Shown here piece after piece: positions 34,058 through 42,777 of a stretch of DNA of 64,000 nucleotides (its first letter is position 1; every line of letters starts with the position of its first letter). The position numbers were made by a program, and so were the translations under genes. Under the pieces are notes generated by a model. The model had not been told where the DNA came from. It saw nothing but the letters and a program-made list of their open reading frames with translations, and did not search any database. The stretch is from Nocardioidaceae bacterium SCSIO 66511 (GTDB taxonomy: Bacteria > Actinomycetota > Actinomycetes > Propionibacteriales > Nocardioidaceae), in NCBI GenBank assembly GCA_023100825.1, contig CP095846.1, positions 1,240,001 through 1,304,000 on the forward strand. Reading direction: 5' to 3'.

Positions 34058-34695
34058 GGTTTCCTCTCTCGATCATCGGTGGGAGGTTCGAGCCGGGTTC
34101 CGGGCAGGAGCAGATCCGGATCGGGCCCGATCGCCGCTCGGTTCGCGGCGTACCACCGTTTGCAAGCGCGGGCGACGGCGGCATCGTCGGCTCCGGGCGG
34201 CAGCCGCTCTGCCGCGACCCGCCACAGGCTGTCGCCGCTGCGTACGATCACGACGGATCGGCCGTCGACCGGTTTGCGGGCCGGAAGGGATCGGGCCGCA
34301 ACCGAAGGGCGGTCGGGTAGCTGCAGACCGGAGATGTCCGGCCGAGTGGTCGTCGCGTCGTCGGCCGCGGATGCGGTGATCGGGGCGAGTCCGGCAGCGC
34401 CACCGACGACCAGGCCGATGACCGCGGCGACGCAACGCGGCGTGATCCTCTGCGAGAGCCGGGCCGCCAGCGAGCCTGCGCCGCGCACTTCGGCGACGAC
34501 AGCGAGGGCCGTTGCGACGCACAGCCAGGCGGCGGCGCCGAACGCGACCACCTCGGCGACATCGACGAGGAGGTTCTCGAAGGCGAGTGGCCCGGACGTC
34601 GGCCGCACGGAGAGCCGCTGACCGAGCGAGAGGGCGATGGCGGCCGGTGCCAGGGTTGCGGCCATCGCGAGGAGCAGGCGCGGTCTCATCGACAT
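34054..34695 (-). CDS. Membrane-anchored LysM domain protein
   Basis: A 213-residue protein with two or three hydrophobic segments in the first 110 residues (for example LLLAMAATLAPAAIAL and RCVAAVIGLVVGGAAG). A short linker follows, then a C-terminal LysM-type domain (VVIVRSGDSLWRVAAERLP, ending LLLPGTRLEPP). LysM binds N-acetylglucosamine-containing glycans such as peptidoglycan. The start ATG at 34695 has GGAAGG upstream; an ATG two codons later is also possible. Coupled to the Rv3235-like gene. Confidence 0.82.
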   Translation of the reverse strand: MSMRPRLLLAMAATLAPAAIALSLGQRLSVRPTSGPLAFENLLVDVAEVVAFGAAAWLCVATALAVVAEVRGAGSLAARLSQRITPRCVAAVIGLVVGGAAGLAPITASAADDATTTRPDISGLQLPDRPSVAARSLPARKPVDGRSVVIVRSGDSLWRVAAERLPPGADDAAVARACKRWYAANRAAIGPDPDLLLPGTRLEPPTDDRERKP

Positions 34696-34824
34696 GCGTA
34701 CCTTCCCAATGCGTACGTTTGATGACGTTTGCTTACATTGAGTTGCGAGTAACGTTCTTAGCGGCTGGCGGTCGTACCGTCAAGCACGCATCCACAGCCG
34801 TCGGGTTTGGAGTACGGTTCCGAC

Positions 34825-35355
34825 GTGCGTTGGGATGAGCTCTTCGCGGCACTCGAGTACGAGTACGACGCCATGGACAGGCAGACCCGCGACGCCGACA
34901 TCGCCGACCGGACCAGAAGCGCGCAGGCGCAGACGTCCTGGCTCATGCGCAGCGTCGGCGCGCAGCTGACCCTGCGGGTACGCGGCGCGGGGCTCGTCCA
35001 GGGCCGGGGCGTACGCGCGACACCGGCGTGGTTGCTGCTGCGCGGCGACAACTCGACCGAAACGGTCGTCGCCACGTCGGCCGTGGTGACGATGGCCGGG
35101 CTCACCGCAACGGCAACCGGTCTCGACGCCCGCCACGAGCGGCTGGGTTGGACACATGCCTGGCGGGTGCTCAGCCGGGATCGGAGTCTGGTGCGCGTGA
35201 CCTGCGTCGACGGAGCGGTCGTCAGCGGTGTCGCGCAGACTGTAGGACTCGACTACGTCTCGCTGCGGGCGTACGACGCCGGTCGCCCGACCGGTGCGGA
35301 TGAGGTCGCCGTCGCCTATGCCGCGATCGCGACGGTGACGGTGGCTCCCCGCTGA
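34825..35355 (+). CDS. Hypothetical protein, actinobacterial
   Basis: A 176-residue protein I cannot assign with confidence. It begins with RWDELFAALEYEYDAMDRQTRD, an amphipathic helix, and continues with beta-rich segments (AQLTLRVRGAGLVQGRGV, SLVRVTCVDGAVVSGVAQTVGLDYVSL) that look like an Lsm- or SH3-like barrel. GTG at 34825 gives a sensible start; a TTG at 34807 would add six residues. No ribosome binding site is visible for either, so the message may be leaderless. It lies at the left edge of the pilus-type genes. Confidence 0.7.
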   Translation: MRWDELFAALEYEYDAMDRQTRDADIADRTRSAQAQTSWLMRSVGAQLTLRVRGAGLVQGRGVRATPAWLLLRGDNSTETVVATSAVVTMAGLTATATGLDARHERLGWTHAWRVLSRDRSLVRVTCVDGAVVSGVAQTVGLDYVSLRAYDAGRPTGADEVAVAYAAIATVTVAPR

Positions 35356-35361
35356 GACTTG

Positions 35362-35604
35362 CTACTGCTGGTCGCCGTCGCCGAACGGATGCGCGTCGAT
35401 ATAGGACTTCGTGGCGGTGTACTGCTCGCTGATGTAGCGCTCGAGCGCGTCGGCCTCGACCCGCCACTGCCCGCGGCCGCCGATCCGGATGGCCGGCAGC
35501 TCGCCGCGGCGGACGAGCGCGTACGTCTGCCGGTCGGAGATGTTCAGGATCTCGGCGACGTCGGCCAGCGTGAGGAAGCGCGGCGAATCCGATCCGAGTG
35601 GCAT
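35362..35604 (-). CDS. Small helix-turn-helix (excisionase/BldC-like) DNA-binding protein
   Basis: An 80-residue MerR-like HTH protein: FLTLADVAEILNISDRQTYALVRRGELPAIRIGGRGQWRV is the winged-helix core shared by excisionases and BldC. The start at the ATG at 35604 places the fold at the N-terminus as usual; the frame is open to 35697 without family features. Such genes often precede SAF/CpaE/CpaF pilus loci in actinobacteria, as here. Confidence 0.85.
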   Translation of the reverse strand: MPLGSDSPRFLTLADVAEILNISDRQTYALVRRGELPAIRIGGRGQWRVEADALERYISEQYTATKSYIDAHPFGDGDQQ

Positions 35605-35706
35605 GGCCGACAGTCTGCCAGGTGACGCCGACGCGACCGCGCACGTACACCGGGTCCTGTGGACAACCGGTGGCGGAATCTGGGATTTGGTGCACACTGT
35701 CTTTCC

Positions 35707-36399
35707 ATGTCAACGGACCGGACCTTGTCGTCCTCGCCCGCGCCGACCGAGTCGGCCTCACCCGCAGCCGCCCGATTGCGCCGCCCGCGATGGTCCGATC
35801 CGCGGTTGCTGATCGGAGTGCTGCTGGTCTGCGGGTCGGTCGTGCTCGGCGCCCGGGTGATGGCCGCCGCCGACGACACCTCGGCGGTCTGGTCGGTCTC
35901 CGGCGACCACCGAGCCGGTACGCCCGTCGAAAGCTCGGATCTGCGCGCGGTCGACGTACACCTCGGCGACGGCGCCGAGCGGTACGTCGCGGCCGAGGAG
36001 TCGATCGAGGACGGTCGTGTGTGGGCCCGTGACGTGCACGGCGGTGAGCTGCTCGGCACGGCCGCGACTGCACCGCCGGACGTACGCGAGGTCGCGCAAC
36101 TGCCGTTGATCGTGGCTCCGGGCTCGCTGCCGAGTGATCTCTCGAGTGGTGATCGCGTCGAGGTGTGGGTGAGCCGCGGGCCGGACTCGTCGGTACGAGG
36201 CAAGGCGGTGCTGGTTCTCGACGGTATGCGGGTGGCTTCCGTGGTTGCCTCACCGGCATCGATGGGCGGTGACCTGAGCGGCTATCGGGTGTTGCTCGCG
36301 CTCGAGGAGGACAGTCCCGACCGCCTCGGCAAGGCGCTCGGCGCGATCAGTGCCGGCGACGTCACCCTCGTACGCGAGGTCGCGGGAGACCGGTCGTGA
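35707..36399 (+). CDS. SAF domain-containing protein (CpaB/RcpC-like)
   Basis: A 230-residue protein with one membrane segment (LLIGVLLVCGSVVLGARVMAA, about residues 37-57) followed by a SAF domain (AVWSVSGDHRAGTPVESSDLRAVDV and GRVWARDVHGGELL). In Flp/Tad systems CpaB/RcpC proteins sit in the periplasm or outer envelope and help pilus assembly. The ATG at 35707 is the first that excludes a non-conserved N-terminal extension. The stop overlaps the next gene start (GTGA at 36396-36399). Confidence 0.85.
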   Translation: MSTDRTLSSSPAPTESASPAAARLRRPRWSDPRLLIGVLLVCGSVVLGARVMAAADDTSAVWSVSGDHRAGTPVESSDLRAVDVHLGDGAERYVAAEESIEDGRVWARDVHGGELLGTAATAPPDVREVAQLPLIVAPGSLPSDLSSGDRVEVWVSRGPDSSVRGKAVLVLDGMRVASVVASPASMGGDLSGYRVLLALEEDSPDRLGKALGAISAGDVTLVREVAGDRS

Positions 36400-37630
36400 G
36401 CCTGTCGGTACTGATCGCGGCCGGTGGCGCTCCGTGGGAGTCGGCCGCCGTGCAGGCGCTGGAGCGCTCGGCGCACGTATCGCATGTACGCCGTTGCGTC
36501 GACGTACTCGATCTGGTGGCGACGGCCGCCGCGGGGCGTGCGCACGCCGCGCTGCTGGCCGCCGATCTGCCGGGGCTCGACACCGATGTCGTGCACCGTC
36601 TCGCCGAGGCGCGGGTGACGCCGATCGGCTACGCGGACACCGGCGATGACTCGGTGGCCGCGAGGTTTGCGGCGATCGGTGTCGGTGCGTGCAGCGACAT
36701 CGACGGCCTCGACCGGATCGACGACCTGGTGGTCGCGGCCACGGCCCTGCCGGAGACGGTGCAGCCGATCGACGCGGGTGCGTTCGAGCGTTCCGAGCGC
36801 GGCGTCGGGCGCCTGGTCACGGTCTGGGGGCCGACCGGCGCGCCCGGGCGCAGCACGGTGGCGCTCGGACTAGCCGCGGAGTCGGCCGACAGCGGCACAC
36901 CGACGCTGCTCATCGACGCCGACACCTACGGTGGTTCGATCGCGCAGCTGCTCGCCGTGCTCGACGAGGTGAGTGGCCTGCTCGCGGCGGCACGCAGTGC
37001 GGACACGGGTTCGCTCGACCTCGCCGATCTGACGCGTCACGTACGCCAGGTGGGTCCGACGCTGCGACTCCTCACCGGCATTGGCCGCGCAGATCGCTGG
37101 CCGCAACTGCGGGTCGGCTCGTTCGACCGCATTCTCGAGACGGCCCGCGAGATGGCGCCCGTCGTGATCGTCGACGTCGGGTTCTGTCTCGAGGTCGACG
37201 AGGAGCTCGCGTACGACACAACGGCGCCGCGGCGAAACGCCGTCACCCTGCGGGCACTCGAGCGCTCCGCTCCGTCGTCGCCGTCGGCGCCGCCGATCCG
37301 CTCGGTCTCACCCGACTGACCCGAGGCATCCACGAGCTGCGCGACCGCGTACCCGAGCTCGATCTGCACCTCGTCGTCAACCGGATGCGCGACTCGCTCG
37401 GCTGGGGCCGCGACGAGATCGCCGGCACGATCGAGCGATTCACCGGTCTGAGCCCGTCGGCCTTCTTGCCCAACGACCAGATCGCGGTCGATCGGGGGTG
37501 GGTCGACGGTCGTACGCTCGGCGAAGGGCGCGACTCCGCGTTGCGCAAGGCGATCGGTGACCTCGCGACTGAGTTGTTGGGCACCGCTGCCGTGCGTCCA
37601 CGCGCCATGGGCCGGCGCTCTCGGCGTTGA
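36396..37630 (+). pseudogene. CpaE/TadZ-like P-loop ATPase, interrupted by a frameshift
   Basis: The first 280 or so codons (36396 to about 37268) encode a receiver-like N-terminal domain and a MinD/ParA-type P-loop ATPase (VTVWGPTGAPGRSTVALGLA, TLLIDADTYGGS). Translation then runs off frame and stops at 37319. The natural continuation, SVVAVGAADPLGLTRLTRGI to the end at 37630, is in another frame. The shift coincides with a tandem CGCTC duplication (37263-37272); removing one copy restores a continuous 410-residue protein reading LERSVVAVG. CpaE/TadZ positions Flp pilus machinery. It may be a recent inactivation, a phase-variable site or a sequencing error. Confidence 0.8.
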
Positions 37631-37675
37631 GCGCGTCCCGCCTCAGCGCCGGTGGGTTGGGCGATACTTGCACCC

Positions 37676-38158
37676 GTGATTTCCATCAATGTGCTCGGAG
37701 TCGACGATTGGCGGGTGTGGCGCGAGCTGCGACTCGCGGCGCTTGCCGATGCGCCGGGCGCGTTCCGGTCGACGTACGCCTACTGGAGTGGCGAGGGCGA
37801 CACCGAGGCCAACTGGCGTGATCGGCTTGCGGGTAGGCCGCTGAACCTCGTCCTCGTTCTCGATGCCGACAACGCCGGCATGGTGAGCGCGGCAGGCCCG
37901 GACGACGACGGCACGGTAGGGCTGCATTCGATGTGGGTCGCACCGTTCGCTCGCGGCACAGGCGTAGCAGATGCGGCGATCGGAGCCGTCGTCGAGTGGA
38001 GTGGCCGGCAGGACGCCCGAGCGGTGGAACTCTGCGTCATGGCGACCAACGAGGCCGCGATGCGGCTGTATCGAAGGCACGGATTCGTCGTGCAAGGCGC
38101 CCACGCTGATCATTGCGACGAGCTGGTGATGAGGCGTCCCGGCAACGTCGCGCCATAG
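37676..38158 (+). CDS. GNAT family N-acetyltransferase
   Basis: A 160-residue acetyltransferase with the acetyl-CoA-binding motif region MWVAPFARGTGVADAAIGAVV (motif A, R/Q-x-x-G-x-G/A) and the C-terminal motif NEAAMRLYRRHGFVVQG. Substrate unknown. Start taken at the GTG at 37676; a GTG at 37652 is further upstream and less likely. It stands alone between the interrupted cpaE-like gene and the WS/DGAT gene. Confidence 0.85.
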   Translation: MISINVLGVDDWRVWRELRLAALADAPGAFRSTYAYWSGEGDTEANWRDRLAGRPLNLVLVLDADNAGMVSAAGPDDDGTVGLHSMWVAPFARGTGVADAAIGAVVEWSGRQDARAVELCVMATNEAAMRLYRRHGFVVQGAHADHCDELVMRRPGNVAP

Positions 38159-38195
38159 TGGCAAGATGAGAGCCCGACCTCTCGCAAGGAGCCCG

Positions 38196-39620
38196 ATGCC
38201 TGATCGCCTTGACCCGGTGGCCGCGACGCTGTTGGCCGAGGAGACGCCGACCGCGCCGCGCCATGTCGCGACGCTCGCCGTGCTCGAGGCGCGGGAGAGC
38301 GGGTTCGACTACGACCGGCTGGTGTCGGTGGTCAACGAGCGAATCGCGCTGGTGCCGCGCTACCGCCAGCGCGTCGTACGGCTCCCCGGCGGAGTCGGCT
38401 CACCGGTGTGGGCCGACGACGACTTCGACCTGAGTTTCCACGTGCGCCGCTCCGCCCTGCCGAGGCCCGGCACGATGGCATCGCTGCGCGAGCTGGTCGC
38501 CAGGCTGATCGCACGACCGCTCGACCTCGAACGCCCGCTCTGGGAGGCGTACCTCGTCGAGGGCGTCGGCGACGACAAGGTGGCGTTGCTGATCAAGTCG
38601 CATCAGGCGCTCGTCGACGGTTCGGCGACCGTCGACCTTGCCCAGGTGCTGTTGGAGGAGACCGCGTACGAGCGCGACGTACCCGCCGATGACTGGCGCC
38701 CGCGGCCGGCACCGAACGCGTTGCGGCTGGCGGGCGAGTCGATTGTCGAGACCGTGACCGATCCCCGCCGGGCCATCGCCGCCGGTGCGTCGATCGCCGG
38801 CAAGGTGATCTCGAGGCTTCCGGTGCTCGGTAACCATCGCGTCGAACCACACCCGGTGCTGTCGGCCGAACCGAGCCAGCAGCGCCGATTCGCCAGCCTG
38901 CGCACGCGTCTCGACGACTACCGCGCCGTTCGGGACACCCATGGCGGTACAGTCAACGACGTCGTGCTGAGTGTGATCGCGGGCGGGCTGCGGTCATGGC
39001 TGCTGACCCGAGCAGAGCCGGTCTCGGCATCCACTCGGTTCCGTGCGTTGGTGCCGATGTCAGTGGTCGGCGATGACGATGATGACGACGCGCCGACCTC
39101 CCTGGGCAGCGCGGTACGAGGGCGGCTGCTGTCGTTGCCGGTCGGCGAGGGCAACCCCGTCGTACGTCTTCATCAGGTGTCGTACGCGCTGAAGGCACAC
39201 CGCGAGACTGGGCTCGCGGTCGCGGCGAACCAGCTCGCGTCGCTTCCCGGTTTCGCGCCCACGACGTTCCACGCGGTGGGTTCGCGAGTCGCCGACACCC
39301 AGCCGAAACGGTCGTTCCATCTTGCGGTGACGAACGTACCCGGTCCGCAAGAGCCCATGTACATGGCGGGTGCACGCGTCCTCGAGTCGTACCCCGCGTT
39401 GCCGTTGAGCGCTGAGAGAGCACTGTCGATCGGGGTCACGTCGTACGACGGCGGGGTCTACTACGGCATCGTCACCGACCGCGACGCGATCCCCGATGCG
39501 GATGTGCTCGCCCAGTGCATCGAGGAGTCGCTCATCGAGCTGGTCGACTCCGCGTCGTCGAGCCGCACCCGAGCGCCCCGCGGGCGAGCTCGACCCCGAC
39601 GAGACAAGGCCGATCGCTGA
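38196..39620 (+). CDS. WS/DGAT-family acyltransferase with altered HHxxxDG motif
   Basis: A 474-residue member of the wax ester synthase/diacylglycerol acyltransferase family. The N-terminal half has PRHVATLAVLE, LPRPGTMASLRELVARL and RPLDLERPLWEAYLVEGV; the C-terminal half has SVIAGGLRSWLL and a TNVPGPQEPMYMAG motif. The catalytic motif reads H136-Q137-A-L-V-D141-G142 instead of HHxxxDG: the second histidine, the proposed base, is glutamine. Activity may be lost or altered. The ATG at 38196 has AAGGA (38186-38190) five bases upstream; an ATG at 38166 is less well supported. Rv3234c (tgs3) has the corresponding position near secA. Stop overlaps the next start. Confidence 0.85.
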   Translation: MPDRLDPVAATLLAEETPTAPRHVATLAVLEARESGFDYDRLVSVVNERIALVPRYRQRVVRLPGGVGSPVWADDDFDLSFHVRRSALPRPGTMASLRELVARLIARPLDLERPLWEAYLVEGVGDDKVALLIKSHQALVDGSATVDLAQVLLEETAYERDVPADDWRPRPAPNALRLAGESIVETVTDPRRAIAAGASIAGKVISRLPVLGNHRVEPHPVLSAEPSQQRRFASLRTRLDDYRAVRDTHGGTVNDVVLSVIAGGLRSWLLTRAEPVSASTRFRALVPMSVVGDDDDDDAPTSLGSAVRGRLLSLPVGEGNPVVRLHQVSYALKAHRETGLAVAANQLASLPGFAPTTFHAVGSRVADTQPKRSFHLAVTNVPGPQEPMYMAGARVLESYPALPLSAERALSIGVTSYDGGVYYGIVTDRDAIPDADVLAQCIEESLIELVDSASSSRTRAPRGRARPRRDKADR

Positions 39621-39985
39621 TGACTCGCGCGTACGTACCGGCGAGCGTCGCGGACCTGCGTTCGCTTGCGGCCGGCGACGCGATCACCGCGATCGCTTCG
39701 TACGCAGCGACCCGGGCACTGGCGGCTGAGTACCCCGACGCCGACGCCGAGGAGCTCGAGTACGCGGCGATGATGGCCGCGGCCGAAGACTGTTCGGGCG
39801 ACCCGGTGATCGTGGTTGCGGCCGATGTCGAGTCGACGGACGCGACCACCCCCGGAGTCGTCACGATCACGAGGGAACTGCGCCTTGATCGCGTTGCTGC
39901 CTTCCACGTCGGACCGGCCGGAGCGGATGAGCTCGGCTGGTATGCGACCCAGGAGCTCAGCGACCTGATCGCGGAGCTCGGCTGA
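39620..39985 (+). CDS. Conserved hypothetical protein, DUF6912-like
   Basis: A 121-residue acidic protein beginning MTRAYVPASVADLRSLAAGD and containing EELEYAAMMAAAEDC and ELGWYATQELSDLI, a pattern I associate with DUF6912, a small actinobacterial family of unknown function. The ATG overlaps the WS/DGAT stop (TGATG at 39618-39622), so it is co-translated with that gene. Its 3' end overlaps the convergent gene by 29 bases. Confidence 0.7.
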   Translation: MTRAYVPASVADLRSLAAGDAITAIASYAATRALAAEYPDADAEELEYAAMMAAAEDCSGDPVIVVAADVESTDATTPGVVTITRELRLDRVAAFHVGPAGADELGWYATQELSDLIAELG

Positions 39986-40589
39986 CCAACCTGTCCTGCG
40001 CCTCGCGTACGAACGCACGCGGATCGTCGACGAGGAAGCTCAGTTCAACGATCGTCTGTCGGCCGTGGGGTGTACGCACCGTGAGCGGCTCGGTGAGTTG
40101 TGCGTGCACGTTGGTCTGGCCGGAGACCCCGATGCGAAGGTGCGTGCCACTCTCGGTCTCCTCCGGCTGGAACGAGCGCGCCGACGACGGCAGACCCGCA
40201 CGTCGTACGCTCAGCGTTTCGATCGCCTGCCATGGCACGGCGATGTCGATCGACGCGCCGTTGCGTACCCGAAGTGTCGATGCGTCGAACAGATGCGGGT
40301 GTACGCGCAGGCTGGCGAGCATGCCCAACATCCAGATCAGACCCCAAACACCGAGAGCCAAGCCTGCGATCCGCACGGAGTGCCACGGGACGAGCACATG
40401 GAACAGCGGTATCTCCATCGCGGATGCGAAGATCCACAGCGCGATCACCGGTGTCGCTGCCTGCGCGTACGTCACGGGAGTCTGGCCGCGCGGAACGCTC
40501 GGCCGCCGGATCACCCACCGCGTCAGGCTGGCGTAGAGCCGAAGCTCGTATCGAACGGCGCGGTACGCGAGGTTCAGTGCAGCACGCAT
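39957..40589 (-). CDS. Two-helix membrane protein with a PH-like cytoplasmic domain
   Basis: A 210-residue protein with two membrane helices (VIALWIFASAMEIPLFHVLV and GLALGVWGLIWMLGMLASL, about residues 48-95). A beta-rich region follows (STLRVRNGASIDIAVPWQAI to TVRTPHGRQTIVELSFLVDD) that looks like a bacterial PH-type domain. Function unknown. It lies six bases downstream of the marR-type gene and is very likely in its operon, so it may be a target of that regulator. The last 29 bases overlap the convergent DUF6912-like gene. Confidence 0.75.
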   Translation of the reverse strand: MRAALNLAYRAVRYELRLYASLTRWVIRRPSVPRGQTPVTYAQAATPVIALWIFASAMEIPLFHVLVPWHSVRIAGLALGVWGLIWMLGMLASLRVHPHLFDASTLRVRNGASIDIAVPWQAIETLSVRRAGLPSSARSFQPEETESGTHLRIGVSGQTNVHAQLTEPLTVRTPHGRQTIVELSFLVDDPRAFVREAQDRLVSRAPRSGR

Positions 40590-40595
40590 GGGCGA

Positions 40596-41045
40596 TCACT
40601 CCTTGCTCTGCGCGATCAGGGTCCGCAGCCGGTCGAGTACGTCCGCGAGCCCCTTTGTCAGGCCGTCGTAGCGTCGCGCGGACATGTCACCGAACAGCTG
40701 GTGCGCCAGCTCGTGCTGCTGACGTTCGAGGTCGGTCGCGATTGCGGCGCCGTGCTTGGTCAGCGTGACCAGCGATGCGCGGCGGTCGCGCGGATGCGGC
40801 TCGCGGGTCACGAACCCGGTCTCGGCGAGGGCATCGACCAGCCCGGTGATGTTGCGCGCACTCACGCCGAGGGCATCCGCCAACGCCTTCTGGGTGGACG
40901 GCCCCGCGTGATTCAAGGTCCAGACCACCTGCACCCGCGCACCGGTCAGTCCGATCTTCGCGAGTGCGGTGGTCATGTCCTCGTTGAGCAGCACAGTCAG
41001 CTCGAGGATCTGGTTGAGCGCTTCGTCGTAGCGAGTGTCCGGCAT
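40596..41045 (-). CDS. MarR family transcriptional regulator
   Basis: A 149-residue winged-helix repressor: LGVSARNITGLVDALAETGFV is the recognition region and RDRRASLVTLTKHGAAIA the wing, with dimerisation helices at both ends. The start ATG at 41045 immediately follows a perfect palindrome (41046-41066) and probably lies at the transcription start, so the message looks leaderless. It heads an operon with the membrane protein gene 39957-40589 and is divergent from pruA. MarR proteins typically respond to small aromatic ligands; the ligand here is unknown. Confidence 0.9.
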   Translation of the reverse strand: MPDTRYDEALNQILELTVLLNEDMTTALAKIGLTGARVQVVWTLNHAGPSTQKALADALGVSARNITGLVDALAETGFVTREPHPRDRRASLVTLTKHGAAIATDLERQQHELAHQLFGDMSARRYDGLTKGLADVLDRLRTLIAQSKE

Positions 41046-41081
41046 ATAGTGAATATACTTCACTATGTATTTGATTCGCAA
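41045..41081 (-). promoter_or_regulatory. Promoter of the marR-type operon
   Basis: On the minus strand TTGCGA (41081-41076) and TATATT (41057-41052) are separated by 18 bases. Transcription would begin about seven bases after the -10, at or next to the start codon at 41045, predicting a leaderless transcript. The -10 element lies inside the operator palindrome. Confidence 0.6.
41046..41066. promoter_or_regulatory. MarR-type operator palindrome
   Basis: ATAGTGAA (41046-41053), spacer TATAC, TTCACTAT (41059-41066): a perfect eight-base inverted repeat, 21 bases in all, AT-rich in a GC-rich setting. It abuts the marR start codon and covers the -10 element. This is the usual place and size of a MarR autorepression site. 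It lies about 70 bases before the divergent pruA start and could also affect it. Confidence 0.8.
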
Positions 41082-41137
41082 AATTGGCGTGGTGCGTACG
41101 TGTAGCAGCGCCTTGTCCGAAGTGCCATGCTGGCCTC

Positions 41138-42766
41138 ATGGATGCAAGCACGCGAGTTCCGCACCCCGTCAACGAACCTGTCCTCACGTACGCGCCGGGC
41201 AACCCGGAGCGCGCAGAGCTGGAGAAGCGGCTCGAGGACCTGCAGTCCGAGAAGTACGAGCTGACGAACACGATCGGCGGCGAGGAGTCGATGGGCGGTG
41301 GCCGCCGGATCAAGACGGTGCAGCCGCACGCGCATCGCCACGTGCTCGGCGTGATGAAGAACGCGAACGCAGCCGATGCGCGCAGTGCGATCGCCGCCGC
41401 GCGCGAAGCGGCGCCTCAGTGGCGGGCGATGCCGTTCGACGACAGGGTCGCCATCATCTTGCGGGCTGCCGAGCTGGCCGCCGGGCCCTGGCGCCAGACG
41501 CTCAACGCGGCAACGATGTTGGGTCAGGGCAAAACCGTGCAGCAGGCCGAGATCGACGCCGCATGCGAGCTCATCGACTTCTGGCGCTTCAACGCGTACT
41601 TCGCACGACAGATCATGGACGAACAGCCGCTGGCCAACGCGCCCGGCGTGTGGAACCGGCTCGACCACCGCCCGCTCGAGGGCTTCGTGTACGCGATCAC
41701 TCCGTTCAACTTCACCGCCATCGCCGGCAACCTCCCGACTGCTCCGGCGCTGATGGGCAACACCGTCATCTGGAAGCCGTCGCCGACCCAGCAGCTCGCG
41801 GCGCACTTCACCATGCGGCTGCTCGAAGAGGCGGGGATGCCCCCTGGAGTGATCAACCTGCTCACCGGCGACGGCTCCGGCATCTCACCGACGCTGCTGA
41901 AGGATCCGAACCTCGCGGGCATCCACTTCACCGGGTCGACGAAGACGTTCCAGTACCTCTGGGGCGAGGTCGGCAAGAACATCGCCGGCTACAAGTCGTA
42001 CCCGCGCATCGTCGGTGAGACCGGCGGTAAGGACTTCATCGTCGCCCATCCGAGCGCCGATCCGGAGGTTCTTCGTACGGCGATGGTACGCGGAGCGTTC
42101 GAGTACCAAGGGCAGAAGTGCTCGGCGGCGTCGCGGGCGTACGTGCCGCGCAGCATGTGGCCGAAGTTGAAGAAGGACCTCGCCGCCGTCACGGAGTCGA
42201 TCAGCATGGGGCCGGTCACGGACCTGTCCAACTTCATGGGCGCGGTCATCGACGACCGCGCATTCGCCAAGCACAAGGCGGCCCTCGACCGCGCGAAACG
42301 ACGCAACAACGTACGCGTGATCGCCGGCGGCACGTACGACGACTCCGAGGGCTACTTCGTACGCCCGACGGTGCTGGAGTGTTCCGATGCCGGCGACGAG
42401 ATGTTCACGACCGAGTACTTCGGCCCGATCCTCGCCGTGCACGTCTACCCCGACGCCCGCTTCGACGACATGCTCGACCAGATGGAGTCGGCAGCCCCGT
42501 ACGCGCTGACCGGAGCGGTACTGGCCAAGGACCGCGAGGCGGTCGTCGCGACCGACGAGCGGCTACGCTTCGCGGCCGGCAACTTCTACATCAATGACAA
42601 GCCGACCGGATCGATCGTCGGCCAGCAGCCGTTCGGCGGCGCCCGCGCATCCGGTACGAACGACAAGGCCGGCTCGGCGCAGAACCTGATGCGCTGGACG
42701 TCGACCCGCTCGATCAAGGAGACGTTCGACGCGCCGACCGACTACACGTACCCGCACCAGCGCTGA
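41138..42766 (+). CDS. pruA: L-glutamate gamma-semialdehyde (1-pyrroline-5-carboxylate) dehydrogenase
   Basis: Oxidises glutamate semialdehyde to glutamate with NAD, the second step of proline breakdown. The 542-residue protein has the aldehyde dehydrogenase catalytic cysteine C328 in YQGQKCSAASRAYV, the glutamate/glycine loop GETGGKDFI, and NFTAIAGNLPTAPALMGNTV in the NAD-binding domain; size and motifs match the single-domain PruA class. The start at 41138 gives the family N-terminus. No proline dehydrogenase gene is adjacent. The next large gene, gdh, would carry glutamate on to 2-oxoglutarate. Confidence 0.93.
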   Translation: MDASTRVPHPVNEPVLTYAPGNPERAELEKRLEDLQSEKYELTNTIGGEESMGGGRRIKTVQPHAHRHVLGVMKNANAADARSAIAAAREAAPQWRAMPFDDRVAIILRAAELAAGPWRQTLNAATMLGQGKTVQQAEIDAACELIDFWRFNAYFARQIMDEQPLANAPGVWNRLDHRPLEGFVYAITPFNFTAIAGNLPTAPALMGNTVIWKPSPTQQLAAHFTMRLLEEAGMPPGVINLLTGDGSGISPTLLKDPNLAGIHFTGSTKTFQYLWGEVGKNIAGYKSYPRIVGETGGKDFIVAHPSADPEVLRTAMVRGAFEYQGQKCSAASRAYVPRSMWPKLKKDLAAVTESISMGPVTDLSNFMGAVIDDRAFAKHKAALDRAKRRNNVRVIAGGTYDDSEGYFVRPTVLECSDAGDEMFTTEYFGPILAVHVYPDARFDDMLDQMESAAPYALTGAVLAKDREAVVATDERLRFAAGNFYINDKPTGSIVGQQPFGGARASGTNDKAGSAQNLMRWTSTRSIKETFDAPTDYTYPHQR

Positions 42767-42777
42767 CGCCTCACCGG

